DNA of 64,000 bases from Bradyrhizobium ontarionense (GCF_021088345.1 NZ_CP088156.1:6997001-7061000), one strand, 5' to 3'; shown: positions 53,766-62,072, counted from the first letter of the stretch. The notes: generated by a model not told the origin, from the sequence alone. Numbers and translations: made by a program.

Positions 53766-54332
53766 TCACTCCTTTGCGGCGGTCGAATTCGTGCTGGCCT
53801 GGGGCGTCCTGAAAATGGCTTCCAGCACCTTGTCGGGGTCATCGCGATCGATCATCGCGCGCAGGAACTGGCGGACCTTCTCGGCGCCGGCCGGACCGAC
53901 CTGCTCCAGCGCGCGGTCGATGCGCCTGGTCTGCAGCCCGGCCAGCTTCGCCACCAGCGCCTCGCCCTTTGGCGTGGCGAAAAGAAGGCGCTGGCGGCGA
54001 TCGTTGTTGCCGGTCTTCTGCACGATGTAGTCCTCGTCGAGCAGCTGCTTCAGCACGCGTCCCAGCGACTGCTTGGTGATGCGCAGCACGTCCAGGAGAT
54101 CGGCGACCTTGAGGCCCGGATAGCGGGTGACGAAATGCATCACGCGGTGATGCGCACGGCCGAAGCCGAACGCCTCCAGCTCATGGTCGGCATCGCCGAC
54201 GAAGTCGCGATAGGCGAAGAACAAGAGTTCGATGATGTCCCAGCGCAGCGGCTGCGCGTCGGCAGCCGAATGGGCCTCTGACGCCCGCAGCTCGGGGCTC
54301 AATACCGGAGACGAGAAATTTATGTCAGCCAT
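53766..54332 (-). CDS. MarR-family transcriptional regulator
   Basis: A 188-residue MarR-type protein. The helix-turn-helix region is LKVADLLDVLRITKQSLGRVLKQLLDEDY (given here by its ends: LKVADLL and KQLLDEDY), and the wing is NNDRRQRLLFATPKGEAL. Extended N- and C-terminal helices would form the dimer. It starts at 54332 (MADINFSSPV). Its end touches the response regulator gene, so the regulator, OmpR-type protein and kinase form one operon. This combination of a ligand-responsive repressor with a two-component pair suggests two inputs. Confidence 0.85.
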   Translation of the reverse strand: MADINFSSPVLSPELRASEAHSAADAQPLRWDIIELLFFAYRDFVGDADHELEAFGFGRAHHRVMHFVTRYPGLKVADLLDVLRITKQSLGRVLKQLLDEDYIVQKTGNNDRRQRLLFATPKGEALVAKLAGLQTRRIDRALEQVGPAGAEKVRQFLRAMIDRDDPDKVLEAIFRTPQASTNSTAAKE

Positions 54333-54680
54333 ATTGACGTTTCTGCGGTTCAATGTTACAAAACAATCGCCGGCCACGAAATTTTAGATCGTTTCATTGG
54401 CGGGCGAAGGTCTCGGGACGTGTCTGAGCGGGCCGTAAGCAACCCGAACGGGCAGATGAGGCCGTGCATCTAACGACCGTGTGATTGTCGAGCGGCATTT
54501 CGGCAAACCATACTGGACTTCCGCCGGGCGCAAAAGCATGTCCTCGTGACAGGCTTGCACGGCGACCGGCCCCTCCGGGCTGGTCATGGCAGGTCCGAAA
54601 GTTCAAGAAGCCGACCGGGCCGAACCGACGGGTCGGCACCAGAACTCGCGAATGGCGATTGCAGCGGGGGAAGCAAGGAC
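54333..54680. other. divergent promoter region, marR / ilvE
   Basis: About 350 bp between the start codons of the MarR-type gene and ilvE. It must carry both promoters. An AT-rich patch (around 54330-54400) lies next to the MarR start. I see no gene, no attenuator-like leader peptide rich in branched amino acids, and no obvious palindrome. Confidence 0.5.
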
Positions 54681-55760
54681 ATGACTGTGACATTCGATAT
54701 CAAGCCGACGACCAATCCGACCCCCGACCAGGAGCGCGCCGCCAAGCTCGCCAACCCAGGCTTCGGCCGGGTCTTCACCGATCACATGGCTGTGGTCCAG
54801 TACAACCAGGAGAAGGGCTGGCATGCGGCGCGCGTCGAGTCCCGCGCCAACTTTCCGCTCGATCCGGCTGCGGCCGTCCTGCACTACGCGCAGGAGATCT
54901 TCGAGGGGCTCAAGGCCTACAAGCGCGACGACGGCGGCGTGAATCTGTTCCGTCCCGACGCCAATGCCAAGCGCTTCTGGAACTCGGCCGAACGCATGGC
55001 GATGGCGCCGCTGCCGCACGCCGTCTTCATCGAGGCGGTCGAGCAGCTGGTCCGCATCGATCGCGCCTGGATCCCGGGCGGCGAGGGCAGCCTGTATCTG
55101 CGCCCGTTCATGATCGCCAACGAGGTGTTCCTCGGCGTGAAGCCGTCGGCGGAATACATCTTCGCGGTCATCGCCTCGCCGGTCGGCTCCTATTTCAAGG
55201 GCGGCCCTGCGCCGGTCTCGATCTGGGTGTCGGAGAACTATACGCGCGCCGCGGTCGGCGGCACCGGCGGCGTCAAGTGCGGCGGCAATTATGCGGCAAG
55301 CCTCAGGGCGCAGGCCGAGGCGATCGAGCATGGCTGCGACCAGGTCGTGTTCCTCGATGCGATCGAGCGCCGCTATGTCGAGGAGCTCGGCGGCATGAAC
55401 GTGTTCTTCGTGTTCGACGACGGCTCACTGTCGACGCCGCCGCTCGGCACCATCCTGCCGGGCATCACCCGTGATTCGATCATCGCGCTGGCGCGCGATG
55501 CCGGCAAGGAGGTGCGCGAGGAGGCCTATGCGATCGACCAGTGGCGCGCTGACGCCAAGAGCGGCCGGCTCAAGGAGGCGTTCGCCTGCGGCACCGCCGC
55601 CGTCATCTCGCCGATCGGCAAGGTGCGTTCGGCCAGCGGCGACGTCCTGATCAATGGCGGCGAGGCCGGCCCGGTCGCGATGGGCCTGCGCAAGCAGCTG
55701 GTCGACATCCAGTACGGCCGCAGCCCCGATCCGCATCAGTGGATCCGCGATGTGAAGTAG
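54681..55760 (+). CDS. ilvE: branched-chain amino acid aminotransferase
   Basis: A 359-residue fold-type IV PLP aminotransferase of the IlvE type, the last step in leucine, isoleucine and valine synthesis. The PLP lysine is K199 in GGTGGVKCGGNYAASL. LHYAQEIFEGLKAYK, RFWNSAERM, SLYLRPFMIA and FDDGSLSTPPLGTILPGITR are the family segments. ATG at 54681 starts MTVTFDIKPTTNPTPDQ; an open reading extends upstream but is not family-like. It is transcribed alone, away from the MarR operon. Confidence 0.95.
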   Translation: MTVTFDIKPTTNPTPDQERAAKLANPGFGRVFTDHMAVVQYNQEKGWHAARVESRANFPLDPAAAVLHYAQEIFEGLKAYKRDDGGVNLFRPDANAKRFWNSAERMAMAPLPHAVFIEAVEQLVRIDRAWIPGGEGSLYLRPFMIANEVFLGVKPSAEYIFAVIASPVGSYFKGGPAPVSIWVSENYTRAAVGGTGGVKCGGNYAASLRAQAEAIEHGCDQVVFLDAIERRYVEELGGMNVFFVFDDGSLSTPPLGTILPGITRDSIIALARDAGKEVREEAYAIDQWRADAKSGRLKEAFACGTAAVISPIGKVRSASGDVLINGGEAGPVAMGLRKQLVDIQYGRSPDPHQWIRDVK

Positions 55761-55831
55761 GGGAGGCGAACTTTCGCGCCTGCCCATCTTTCGCGCCTAC
55801 CCATGAGAGCCGAGCCGTCGCCGCGCTGATG

Positions 55832-55941
55832 GTGCGCCCCCTCTCCCGCTTGCGGGGGAGGGTCGGGGTGGGGGAGCCCCACGACGACTGCCGCTGAGGC
55901 GCCCCCACCCCAGCCCTCCCCCGCAAGCGGGAGAGGGAGAA
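55832..55941. repeat. palindromic intergenic element, GGGGGAGG type
   Basis: CCCTCTCCCGCTTGCGGGGG and CCCCCGCAAGCGGGAGAGGG are inverted arms; GGTCGGGGTGGGGG and CCCCCACCCCAGCC are nested inside. It lies between ilvE and hisS. The arms match the element at 18374-18520. Confidence 0.85.
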
Positions 55942-56058
55942 CACCGCATGGGAGGCGCGAGCATGCGTTCCCATTGGCGATGCTCGCGCCAACCTGTGAA
56001 CGGGCGGGTGCCGCCCCCGCGGGTTGCCGCACCTCGCTCCGGCTGCTACCAACCCGTC

Positions 56059-57657
56059 ATGTCCGACAAACCCAAAAAACCCCAGAAGCTGAAGGCGCGG
56101 CTGCCGCGCGGGCTCGAGGATCGCGGCCCGGCCGCGATCGCAGCCACGCGCGAGATGGTCGAGAAGATCCGCGCCGTCTATGAGCGCTACGGCTTCGAGC
56201 CGGTGGAGACGCCGGCGTTCGAATACACCGACGCGCTCGGCAAGTTCCTGCCCGACCAGGATCGTCCGAACGAAGGCGTGTTCTCGTTCCAGGACGATGA
56301 CGAGCAGTGGATCTCGCTGCGCTACGACCTCACCGCGCCGCTGGCGCGCTATGTCGGCGAAAGATATGGCACCGATGGCCTGGTGCTGCCGTATCGCAGC
56401 TACCGTTCGGGCTATGTGTTCCGCAACGAGAAGCCCGGCCCCGGCCGCTTCCGCCAGTTCATGCAGTTCGACGCCGACACGGTCGGCTCCGCATCGCCGG
56501 CAGCGGATGCCGAGATGTGCATGATGGCAGCCGATACGATGGAGGCGCTGGGGATTGCCCGGGGCGACTACGCCATCAAGGTCAACAACCGCAAGGTGCT
56601 CGACGGCGTCATGGAGTCGATAGGGCTTGGCGGCGACGAGAATTTTGGCCGCCGATTGATCGTGTTGCGCGCGATCGACAAGCTCGACCGTCTCGGCGAG
56701 CGCGGCGTGCGTGAGCTGCTTGGTGCCGGCCGCAAGGACGACAGCGGTGATTTCACCAAGGGCGCTGGTCTCGACGATGCGCAGATCAAGAAGATCGAGA
56801 CCTTCGTCAATGCGCGCGCGCTGGTCGCGCCGCCGCTGCTCGCCTATGCCGGCGACAAGGATGTCCAGCAGCGCCTCGCCGACGACCCCGATCGCAAGCA
56901 CAATGAGTACGACGTCGCGCGCCGCATCGTCGACATGCTGCGCGAAACCTTTGCCGACTCGAAGCTTGCAATCGACGGTTTGAATGAGCTCGTCGAGATC
57001 GCACGTCTGGTCGATGCCGCCGGCTATCACAGCCAGATCATGGTCGATCCGTCCGTGGTGCGCGGCCTCGAATACTACACGGGGCCAGTGTTCGAGGCGC
57101 AGCTGCTCGCAGAGATTCCCAACGAAAAGGGGCAGCCGGTGGTGTTCGGCTCGGTCGGCGGCGGCGGGCGCTATGACGGCCTCGTCTCGCGCTTCCGCGG
57201 CGAGCCGGTGCCGGCGACCGGCTTCTCCATCGGCGTGTCGCGTCTGCAGGCCGCGCTGACGATGCTCGGCAAGCTCGATACGAAGCCGGCGTTCGGGCCT
57301 GTCGTCGTCACCGTGTTCGACCGCGACCGCGTCGTCGACTATCAGAAGATGGTCGCGACCCTGCGCAATCACGGCATCCGTGCCGAGCTCTACCTCGGCA
57401 ACCCGAAGAACATGGGCAATCAGCTCAAATATGCCGATCGCCGCAACGCGCCCTGCGTCATCATCCAGGGCTCGGACGAGAAGGCGCGCGGCGAGGTGCA
57501 GATCAAGGACCTGATCGAGGGCGCCAAGGCGGCCGCCGCGATCGCCTCCAACCAGGAATGGCGCGAGAGCCGCCCCGCGCAGTTCTCCTGCAAGGAGGAC
57601 GAGCTCATCGCCGGCGTGCGCGAGGTGCTCGCGCGCCATGACGTGAGCTGGGGGTAG
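56059..57657 (+). CDS. hisS: histidyl-tRNA synthetase
   Basis: HisRS, 532 residues, charges tRNA-His. Class II motifs: motif 1 near [15 protein letters not shown], motif 2 [22 protein letters not shown] (shown by its ends RSYRSG and GRFRQF), and motif 3 in [11 protein letters not shown]. The histidine-specific motif [13 protein letters not shown] is present. The C-terminal anticodon domain has [10 protein letters not shown] and [13 protein letters not shown]. It is longer than E. coli HisRS, typical for alphaproteobacteria. ATG at 56059 is chosen because it begins the lysine-rich start [18 protein letters not shown]. Confidence 0.95.
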   Translation: MSDKPKKPQKLKARLPRGLEDRGPAAIAATREMVEKIRAVYERYGFEPVETPAFEYTDALGKFLPDQDRPNEGVFSFQDDDEQWISLRYDLTAPLARYVGERYGTDGLVLPYRSYRSGYVFRNEKPGPGRFRQFMQFDADTVGSASPAADAEMCMMAADTMEALGIARGDYAIKVNNRKVLDGVMESIGLGGDENFGRRLIVLRAIDKLDRLGERGVRELLGAGRKDDSGDFTKGAGLDDAQIKKIETFVNARALVAPPLLAYAGDKDVQQRLADDPDRKHNEYDVARRIVDMLRETFADSKLAIDGLNELVEIARLVDAAGYHSQIMVDPSVVRGLEYYTGPVFEAQLLAEIPNEKGQPVVFGSVGGGGRYDGLVSRFRGEPVPATGFSIGVSRLQAALTMLGKLDTKPAFGPVVVTVFDRDRVVDYQKMVATLRNHGIRAELYLGNPKNMGNQLKYADRRNAPCVIIQGSDEKARGEVQIKDLIEGAKAAAAIASNQEWRESRPAQFSCKEDELIAGVREVLARHDVSWG

Positions 57658-57666
57658 TCGGGGGAA

Positions 57667-57842
57667 GTGCACCCTCTCCCCAGCGCGATCGCAAAGCGAT
57701 CGTCGCGATGTGGGAGAGGGTGGTTTCTCACGAAGTGAGAAACCGGGTGAGGGGTCTCTCTCCGCGGATGCAGACCCCTCACCCGGCTCGCCGCCGCTTC
57801 CGCGTCGGCGATCCACCCTCTCCCACAGGGGGAGAGGGTGCA
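57667..57842. repeat. large palindromic element, copy 2
   Basis: Begins GTGCACCCTCTCCCC and ends GGGGGAGAGGGTGCA. CCGGGTGAGGGGTCTCTCTC is mirrored by CAGACCCCTCACCCGG. It has extra bases around GCGATCGCAAAGCGATCGTC compared with the other copies. It lies between hisS and the tautomerase gene. Confidence 0.88.
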
Positions 57843-57887
57843 GTGCGCCGAGTGGCGAAAGTAATTTCGATAAGGGAAGGGAAACGA

Positions 57888-58091
57888 ATGCCCGAGATCA
57901 CCGTGAGCATGGCCGCCGGCCGCACCGACGAGCAGAAGGCCAACATGATGCGCGACATCACCCAGGCTTTGGTGACGCATCTCGGCGTCGATCCGGAGGC
58001 GGTCGTGATCCAGATCAACGAGGCGCCGCTGGCGCACAAGATGAAGGGCGGCAAGACCTTCGTCGAGCGCGCGGCTGAGCAGAAGAAGTAG
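57888..58091 (+). CDS. 4-oxalocrotonate tautomerase-family protein
   Basis: A 67-residue tautomerase. The catalytic proline directly follows the start methionine (MPEITVSMAAGRTDEQK), and the rest fits the short beta-alpha-beta 4-OT subunit (TQALVTHLGVDPEAVVIQIN). The usual protein is a hexamer. The physiological substrate is unknown. GGGAAGG precedes the ATG. The gene sits between a palindromic repeat and the IS-interrupted repeat. Confidence 0.88.
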   Translation: MPEITVSMAAGRTDEQKANMMRDITQALVTHLGVDPEAVVIQINEAPLAHKMKGGKTFVERAAEQKK

Positions 58092-58140
58092 CTGGTCGTC
58101 CCGGCGAAGCGAAGCCATAACGTCTGTCTCGACAAACACC

Positions 58141-58233
58141 GCTGTCGTCCCTGCGAACGCAGGGACCCATAACCCCAGGGAGCAGTTTGAGGCAGGCTGG
58201 TCATTGGCCTTTTGCCCATCACGACCGCCGCGG
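58141..58233. repeat. left part of a palindromic element split by the IS
   Basis: Starts GCTGTCGTCCCTGCG and contains GCAGTTTGAGGCAGGCTGGTC and CCGCCGCGG, in the same order as the intact element at 22452-22612. The matching right part resumes at about 59633 (ATGGGTCCCGGATC ... CCGGGACGACAG, ending near 59695). Confidence 0.8.
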
Positions 58234-58312
58234 CGTGATGGTGTGGACGGCCCCCTACGGCATCAGTTGTGCCAGAATGAGGTTGTCGAAGTCTCATACT
58301 TGGGAGCCGTCC

Positions 58313-59362
58313 GTGAGCCAGATTATCCGCATTGGGCTGGATACGTCGAAGTATATTTTTCAACTGCATGGGGTGGATGGATCGGAGCGTGTGGTGTTGC
58401 GCAAGCGGCTCACGCGCAAGGTGATGCTGGATTTCTTTGCCAAATTGCCGCCGACGGTGGTGGTGATGGAAGCGTGCGGGGCCGCGCACCACCTGGCGCG
58501 CGAGCTTGGCAAGCTGGGTCACACGGCCAAGCTGATCGCGCCGCAGTTGGTGAAGCCCTATGTCGAGCGCAACAAGAACGACGGGCGAGACGCAGAGGGG
58601 CTGTGCGAGGCATCGAGCCGGCCGCGGATGCGTTATGTGCCGGTCAAGACGGCGGAGCAGCAGGCCGCCTTGATGCTGCTGGGCATCCGTGAGCAGCTGG
58701 TGACCCGTCGCACCCAGCTGAGCAACATGATCCGTGGTTACGCGGCTGAGTTCGGTTTGACCGAGGCCAGAGGGCTCGACAAGCTCGCCTCGTTGCTGAC
58801 CAGGATCGAACAGGATGACAGCGTACCGGAGATGGCGCGTGAGCTGTTTGCGATGCAGGCTCGTGAATACGCCTGGGTGCAGGAGGAATTGAAGACGATC
58901 GAGGCCAAGCTTCTGGCTTGGCACCGCGCCAATGCCATGAGCCGGCGTCTGGCACAGATCCCGGGAGTGGGCCCGGTCACCGCCGCAGCGCTGGTGATGA
59001 AGGCGCCAGATCCGCACGCCTTTCGTTCTGGCCGGCTGTTCGCAGCCTGGATGGGCCTCACGCCGAGGGACCATTCGACCGGCGGAAAGACCCGGCTCGG
59101 CAAGATCACGCGCGCCGGTGACGAGCGATTGCGCCAGCTGCTCGTGGTGGGCGCGACCTCGGTCATCAAAGTGGCAAAGGCGAAGGGGCAAGGGCCGGGC
59201 TGGCTCATTGAGCTGTTGAAGCGCAAATCGGCCAAGCTTGCCGCGGTGGCGCTCGCCAACAAGATCGCCCGCATCGCGTGGAAGCTGATGACCACGGGAG
59301 AGACCTTTGATGGCGCACGACTGGCTGGCCTGGCGAAGGCCCCCGTAGCGGCCGCCGCGTAA
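58313..59362 (+). CDS. IS110-family DEDD transposase (bridge RNA-guided recombinase family)
   Basis: A 349-residue transposase. The RuvC-like N-terminal domain has D10 (IRIGLDTSKY), E53 (VVMEACGAAH), D90 and D93 (KNDGRDAEG), the DEDD set. The C-terminal Tnp domain has IPGVGPVTAAALV and the probable nucleophile S255 in DHSTGGKTRLGKI. GTG at 58313 has GGGAG before it and starts with the family-like MSQIIRIGLD; in-frame starts upstream extend into the IS end. The protein is full length with no frameshift. Confidence 0.92.
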   Translation: MSQIIRIGLDTSKYIFQLHGVDGSERVVLRKRLTRKVMLDFFAKLPPTVVVMEACGAAHHLARELGKLGHTAKLIAPQLVKPYVERNKNDGRDAEGLCEASSRPRMRYVPVKTAEQQAALMLLGIREQLVTRRTQLSNMIRGYAAEFGLTEARGLDKLASLLTRIEQDDSVPEMARELFAMQAREYAWVQEELKTIEAKLLAWHRANAMSRRLAQIPGVGPVTAAALVMKAPDPHAFRSGRLFAAWMGLTPRDHSTGGKTRLGKITRAGDERLRQLLVVGATSVIKVAKAKGQGPGWLIELLKRKSAKLAAVALANKIARIAWKLMTTGETFDGARLAGLAKAPVAAAA

Positions 59363-59618
59363 CAAACAAAAGGATTCGGCCGACCGGAGGGCGATCCCAC
59401 CGGCCGAACCGGAGCTGCAAGAGCAGAGGAGATGGTGCGATCGATCGAACCGAGATGCGGGCAAATCCGTGGGACCCATTGGCCGAACAAGGTCGCTGGC
59501 GTGTTTGGAACCCGTGTCGCGGAAACCATCTTGGCCAGCGGCCCAACAGGCCACATCCAAAGGCCGGACATATGGATGCAAGCGATCCGATCGAACCTCA
59601 ACACCGCTCTTGTGCCAC
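59363..59618 (+). ncRNA. candidate bridge RNA of the IS110-family element
   Basis: The 255 bp between the transposase stop and the right inverted repeat encode no protein. They hold a perfect hairpin TTCGGCCG / CGGCCGAA (59375-59382 and 59401-59408) and other GC-rich stems. At 59471-59479, GGGACCCAT is exactly complementary to ATGGGTCCC at 59634-59642, the DNA just right of the insertion. In the IS1111 group, the bridge RNA is known to come from this side. The boundaries of the RNA are not known, so the whole segment is given. Confidence 0.55.
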
Positions 59619-59712
59619 GGGGGCCGTCCACATATGGGTCCCGGATCTGCGCTACGCCGCGCTGTCGCGCGGCGCAGCTTGTCCGGGACGACAGGGGAGT
59701 TCGGAGCAGTCG

Positions 59713-60108
59713 ATGGACGCACGTGAGATCATCAAGCCCGGCATGCGCGCCGAGCGCCTGCTGGTGGTGCCGCCGGAGCGCACGGTTGGGCATTTTGTTC
59801 CTCATATGCCCATGGTCTATGCGACGCCGATGATGATCCTGGAAATGGAGATGACGTCCGGCGATGCGATCAACCCGGTGCTGCCGCCGGGCTGGGTCAC
59901 GGTCGGCACCGAGGTCAATGTGCGCCACCTCGCGGCGTCGCCGGTCGGCGCCACCATCCGCACCGTCGCCGAAGTGATCGAGGTCGAGCGCCGCGTCATC
60001 CGCTTCAGCGTCGAGGCCTATCATGGCGACGTGAAGATCGGCGACGGCCGCCACGGCCGCGGCCTGATCAATGTCGCGCAGTTCAAGAAGCGGTTCGCGG
60101 TGCCGTAG
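59713..60108 (+). CDS. thioesterase, fluoroacetyl-CoA thioesterase (FlK)-like fold
   Basis: A 131-residue hotdog-fold protein related to FlK. The probable catalytic residues are T38 and E44/E46 (YATPMMILEMEM) and H72 (NVRHLAASPVG), as in FlK-type thioesterases. It would hydrolyse a small acyl-CoA; fluoroacetyl-CoA itself is not implied. ATG at 59713 is chosen as the family start. The IS ends about 80 bp upstream, so the native promoter may have been displaced or be very close. Confidence 0.82.
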   Translation: MDAREIIKPGMRAERLLVVPPERTVGHFVPHMPMVYATPMMILEMEMTSGDAINPVLPPGWVTVGTEVNVRHLAASPVGATIRTVAEVIEVERRVIRFSVEAYHGDVKIGDGRHGRGLINVAQFKKRFAVP

Positions 60109-60122
60109 CTGCGCGTCTCGCC

Positions 60123-60202
60123 GTCATTGCGAGGAGCGAAGCGACGAAGCAATCCAGAGCCCCGCGCGCGACTCTGGATTGCTTCGCTTCGCTCGCAATG
60201 AC
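60123..60202. repeat. palindromic element, GTCATTGCGAG type
   Basis: Outer arms GTCATTGCGAG and CTCGCAATGAC; inner GAAGCAATCCAGA and TCTGGATTGCTTC. It lies between the convergent thioesterase and proC genes and ends a few bases from proC, so it may act as a shared transcript end. Confidence 0.88.
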
Positions 60203-60210
60203 GAGAGAAA

Positions 60211-61032
60211 CTACTTCGCCAATTCCTTCGACCGTGCCGTGGCCGCCGCAACCGCCCGCGTCAGCAGCGGCTGAAAGCCGTCATCGCCCATCAGCACCGC
60301 CAGCGCCGCCGCCGTGGTGCCGCCGGGCGAGGTGACGTTCTGGCGCAGGGTCGCCGACGACAGCTCCGAGCGATGCAGCAATTCGCCGGCGCCCGAGACG
60401 GTGTCGCGCGCGAGCTTGGTCGCCAGCGCCTCGGGCAGGCCGGCGGCGATGCCGGCGCGGGCGAGCTCCTCGGCCAGCAGGAACACGTAGGCGGGGCCGG
60501 AGCCGGACACGGCGGTCACCGCGTCCATCAGCGCCTCGTCATCGACCCATTCCACCGCGCCGGTGGCGCGCAGCAGCGCGTCGGTCAGCGCGCGCTGCGT
60601 GGCGCTCACATTGGCGGCGGGCACCGCCACGGTGATGCCGCGGCCGATCGCCGCGGGCGTGTTCGGCATCGCCCGCACCACCGCGCCGCCCACGACGTCC
60701 TGCAGCGCCGCGATCGGCGTGCCGGCCATGATCGACAGCACCAGCGTGGAATCACCCACCCACGGCTTCAGGGCCGGCCCGACCTCGCGGAACATCTGCG
60801 GCTTGACGGCGACGACGACCGTCCCGGCCGGCGCGGCCTCGGACGGGTTGAGGCGGACGCCCCCGGCCGCCAGCGCCGCGATCTCGGCCGACGGCATCGG
60901 CTCGATCACGACGACGCGCGCCGGGTCCAGCCCGCCGGCGAGCCAGCCGGTCAGCATCGCGCCGCCCATCTTGCCGGCGCCGGCCAGCACGATGGTGCCG
61001 GTAAGGGTCTGGAGTTCGGAAACGGAAGTCAT
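60211..61032 (-). CDS. proC: pyrroline-5-carboxylate reductase
   Basis: ProC, 273 residues, reduces pyrroline-5-carboxylate to proline with NAD(P)H. The nucleotide site is VLAGAGKMGGAMLTGWLAGG. AVKPQMFREV, VRAMPNTPAAIGRGITV and the C-terminal TAVSGSGPAYVFLLAEELA and TVSGAGELL are family signatures. ATG at 61032. A palindromic repeat separates it from the ybjN-type gene upstream on the same strand; the two are neighbours in many rhizobial genomes, as I recall. Confidence 0.96.
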   Translation of the reverse strand: MTSVSELQTLTGTIVLAGAGKMGGAMLTGWLAGGLDPARVVVIEPMPSAEIAALAAGGVRLNPSEAAPAGTVVVAVKPQMFREVGPALKPWVGDSTLVLSIMAGTPIAALQDVVGGAVVRAMPNTPAAIGRGITVAVPAANVSATQRALTDALLRATGAVEWVDDEALMDAVTAVSGSGPAYVFLLAEELARAGIAAGLPEALATKLARDTVSGAGELLHRSELSSATLRQNVTSPGGTTAAALAVLMGDDGFQPLLTRAVAAATARSKELAK

Positions 61033-61051
61033 TGCGCCACCACCCGACCGT

Positions 61052-61143
61052 CGTCATGGCCGGGCTTGACCCGGCCATCCATCAATATTGGGGAGGGGCT
61101 CTTAGATGTGAGATGGATGCGCGGGTCAAGCCCGCGCATGACG
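61052..61143. repeat. palindromic element, CGTCATGGCCGGG type
   Basis: CGTCATGGCCGGGCTTGACC and GGTCAAGCCCGCGCATGACG are inverted arms with few mismatches, and CCATCC / GGATG lie inside. It separates proC from the ybjN-type gene and resembles the element at 23328-23412. Confidence 0.85.
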
Positions 61144-61161
61144 AGGGGAGGCCTTGGGCGC

Positions 61162-61662
61162 TTACGCCTCGCCCTCGGTGTCGAACAGCGCCGCCGCCAT
61201 GGCGTCCTGGGTCGATTTGCCGGCCCAGACCACGAACTGGAAGGCCGGAAAATAGCGCTCGCAGGCGTGGATGGCGCCGGCCAGCATGCTCTCGCATTGC
61301 GGCCCCGAGGCGGTGATGCCGCCCGGCAGCACCAGCGCCTGGCGGTGCATCACCATGCCGGTGTGGGTCCAGATGTCGAAATGGCCGAGCCATAGCTGCT
61401 CGTTGATGGCGCCGATCAGCCGCTGCACCTCGGCGCGGCGCGCTTCCGGAATCTTCATGTCGAAGGCGCAGGCCAGATGCAGCGCCTCGATCTCCGGCAT
61501 CCAGGTGAAGGAGAGCTGGTAGTCGGTCCACTGGCCCTTGGAGGCGATCGTGATCTCGTCCTCGCCGGAGCGCTCGAACATCCAGTTGTTGTCGGAAGCG
61601 ATATTCTCGACCACGCTCAATGGATGATCTCCGGAATCGATAGTGCTTTCGAGCAGGGACAT
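61162..61662 (-). CDS. YbjN-domain protein
   Basis: A 166-residue protein of the YbjN family, which has a type III secretion-chaperone-like fold and no known enzyme activity. It starts MSLLESTIDSGDHPLSVVEN, with IASDNNWMFERSGEDEITIA and WTDYQLSFTWMPEIEALHLA as the typical beta-strand pairs. GHFDIWTHTGMVMHRQALVL is conserved in the alphaproteobacterial branch. The ATG at 61662 is the family start; the open reading upstream has no such sequence. Its role is unknown. Confidence 0.85.
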   Translation of the reverse strand: MSLLESTIDSGDHPLSVVENIASDNNWMFERSGEDEITIASKGQWTDYQLSFTWMPEIEALHLACAFDMKIPEARRAEVQRLIGAINEQLWLGHFDIWTHTGMVMHRQALVLPGGITASGPQCESMLAGAIHACERYFPAFQFVVWAGKSTQDAMAAALFDTEGEA

Positions 61663-62072
61663 GCCGTCTCGACCTCGTCTTCTTGATCTCGTTGGTACAT
61701 ACGCGGCGACCCGGCCCGCGCCCTGTCGGCGCTTCGAGACCCGGCTGCAGTCCCGGAGGTGCCCCGGGGCGTGCGAGGACAAACTGATGTGATTTGCGGA
61801 ATCCGCGCAACGGGGGGGTGAGTCCGTCCACAGCCAAACACCGTTTCGTCCACAACTCCTGTCCGCCTGTGGAATCATTGGCAAAAGAGAACAAAACGGA
61901 ATCGGACGGCGGCGAACGGCGCCGATCCGCGGCGGGAGGGCGCGCAAACCGTCCAGGCGGCTGCGCCGTGACCGCATGGCGGCCCCTCGCGGATCGCCGA
62001 CGTCAGGGCTTGTCGGGCTCCAAGACCCCCTGCATAGTTGATTTGGGCCGTCCATCCGGGCGGCTCATGTTC
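61663..62072. other. divergent intergenic region upstream of the FMN riboswitch
   Basis: About 410 bp without a gene between the YbjN-type start and the riboswitch. It must hold promoters for both directions. Three TCCACA words (two forward, one reverse) lie at about 61828-61876 but do not match full DnaA boxes. I see no other structure. Confidence 0.5.

Larger units (their letters stand above)
58234..59633 (+). mobile_element. IS110-family insertion sequence, IS1111-like
   Basis: About 1.4 kb, inserted in a palindromic intergenic repeat. Ends were estimated from the uninterrupted repeat copy at 22.5 kb, so they are uncertain by several bases. A 14-base perfect inverted pair, TGTGGACGGCCCCC at 58242-58255 and its complement at 59619-59632, lies just inside the ends; subterminal inverted repeats are a mark of the IS1111 group. 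It carries one DEDD transposase gene and a 3' non-coding segment of about 255 bp. No target duplication is expected for this family. The transposase looks intact, so the element may be active. Confidence 0.85.

Noticed and set aside
59455..59712. N-terminal extension of the thioesterase into the IS
   Set aside because: The extended reading crosses the IS end and inverted repeat and has no family similarity; the ATG at 59713 gives the normal thioesterase length.
61828..61876. Cluster of DnaA boxes or an origin
   Set aside because: Only the core TCCACA occurs; the full nine-base box (TTATCCACA) is not matched and there are no origin-linked genes nearby.
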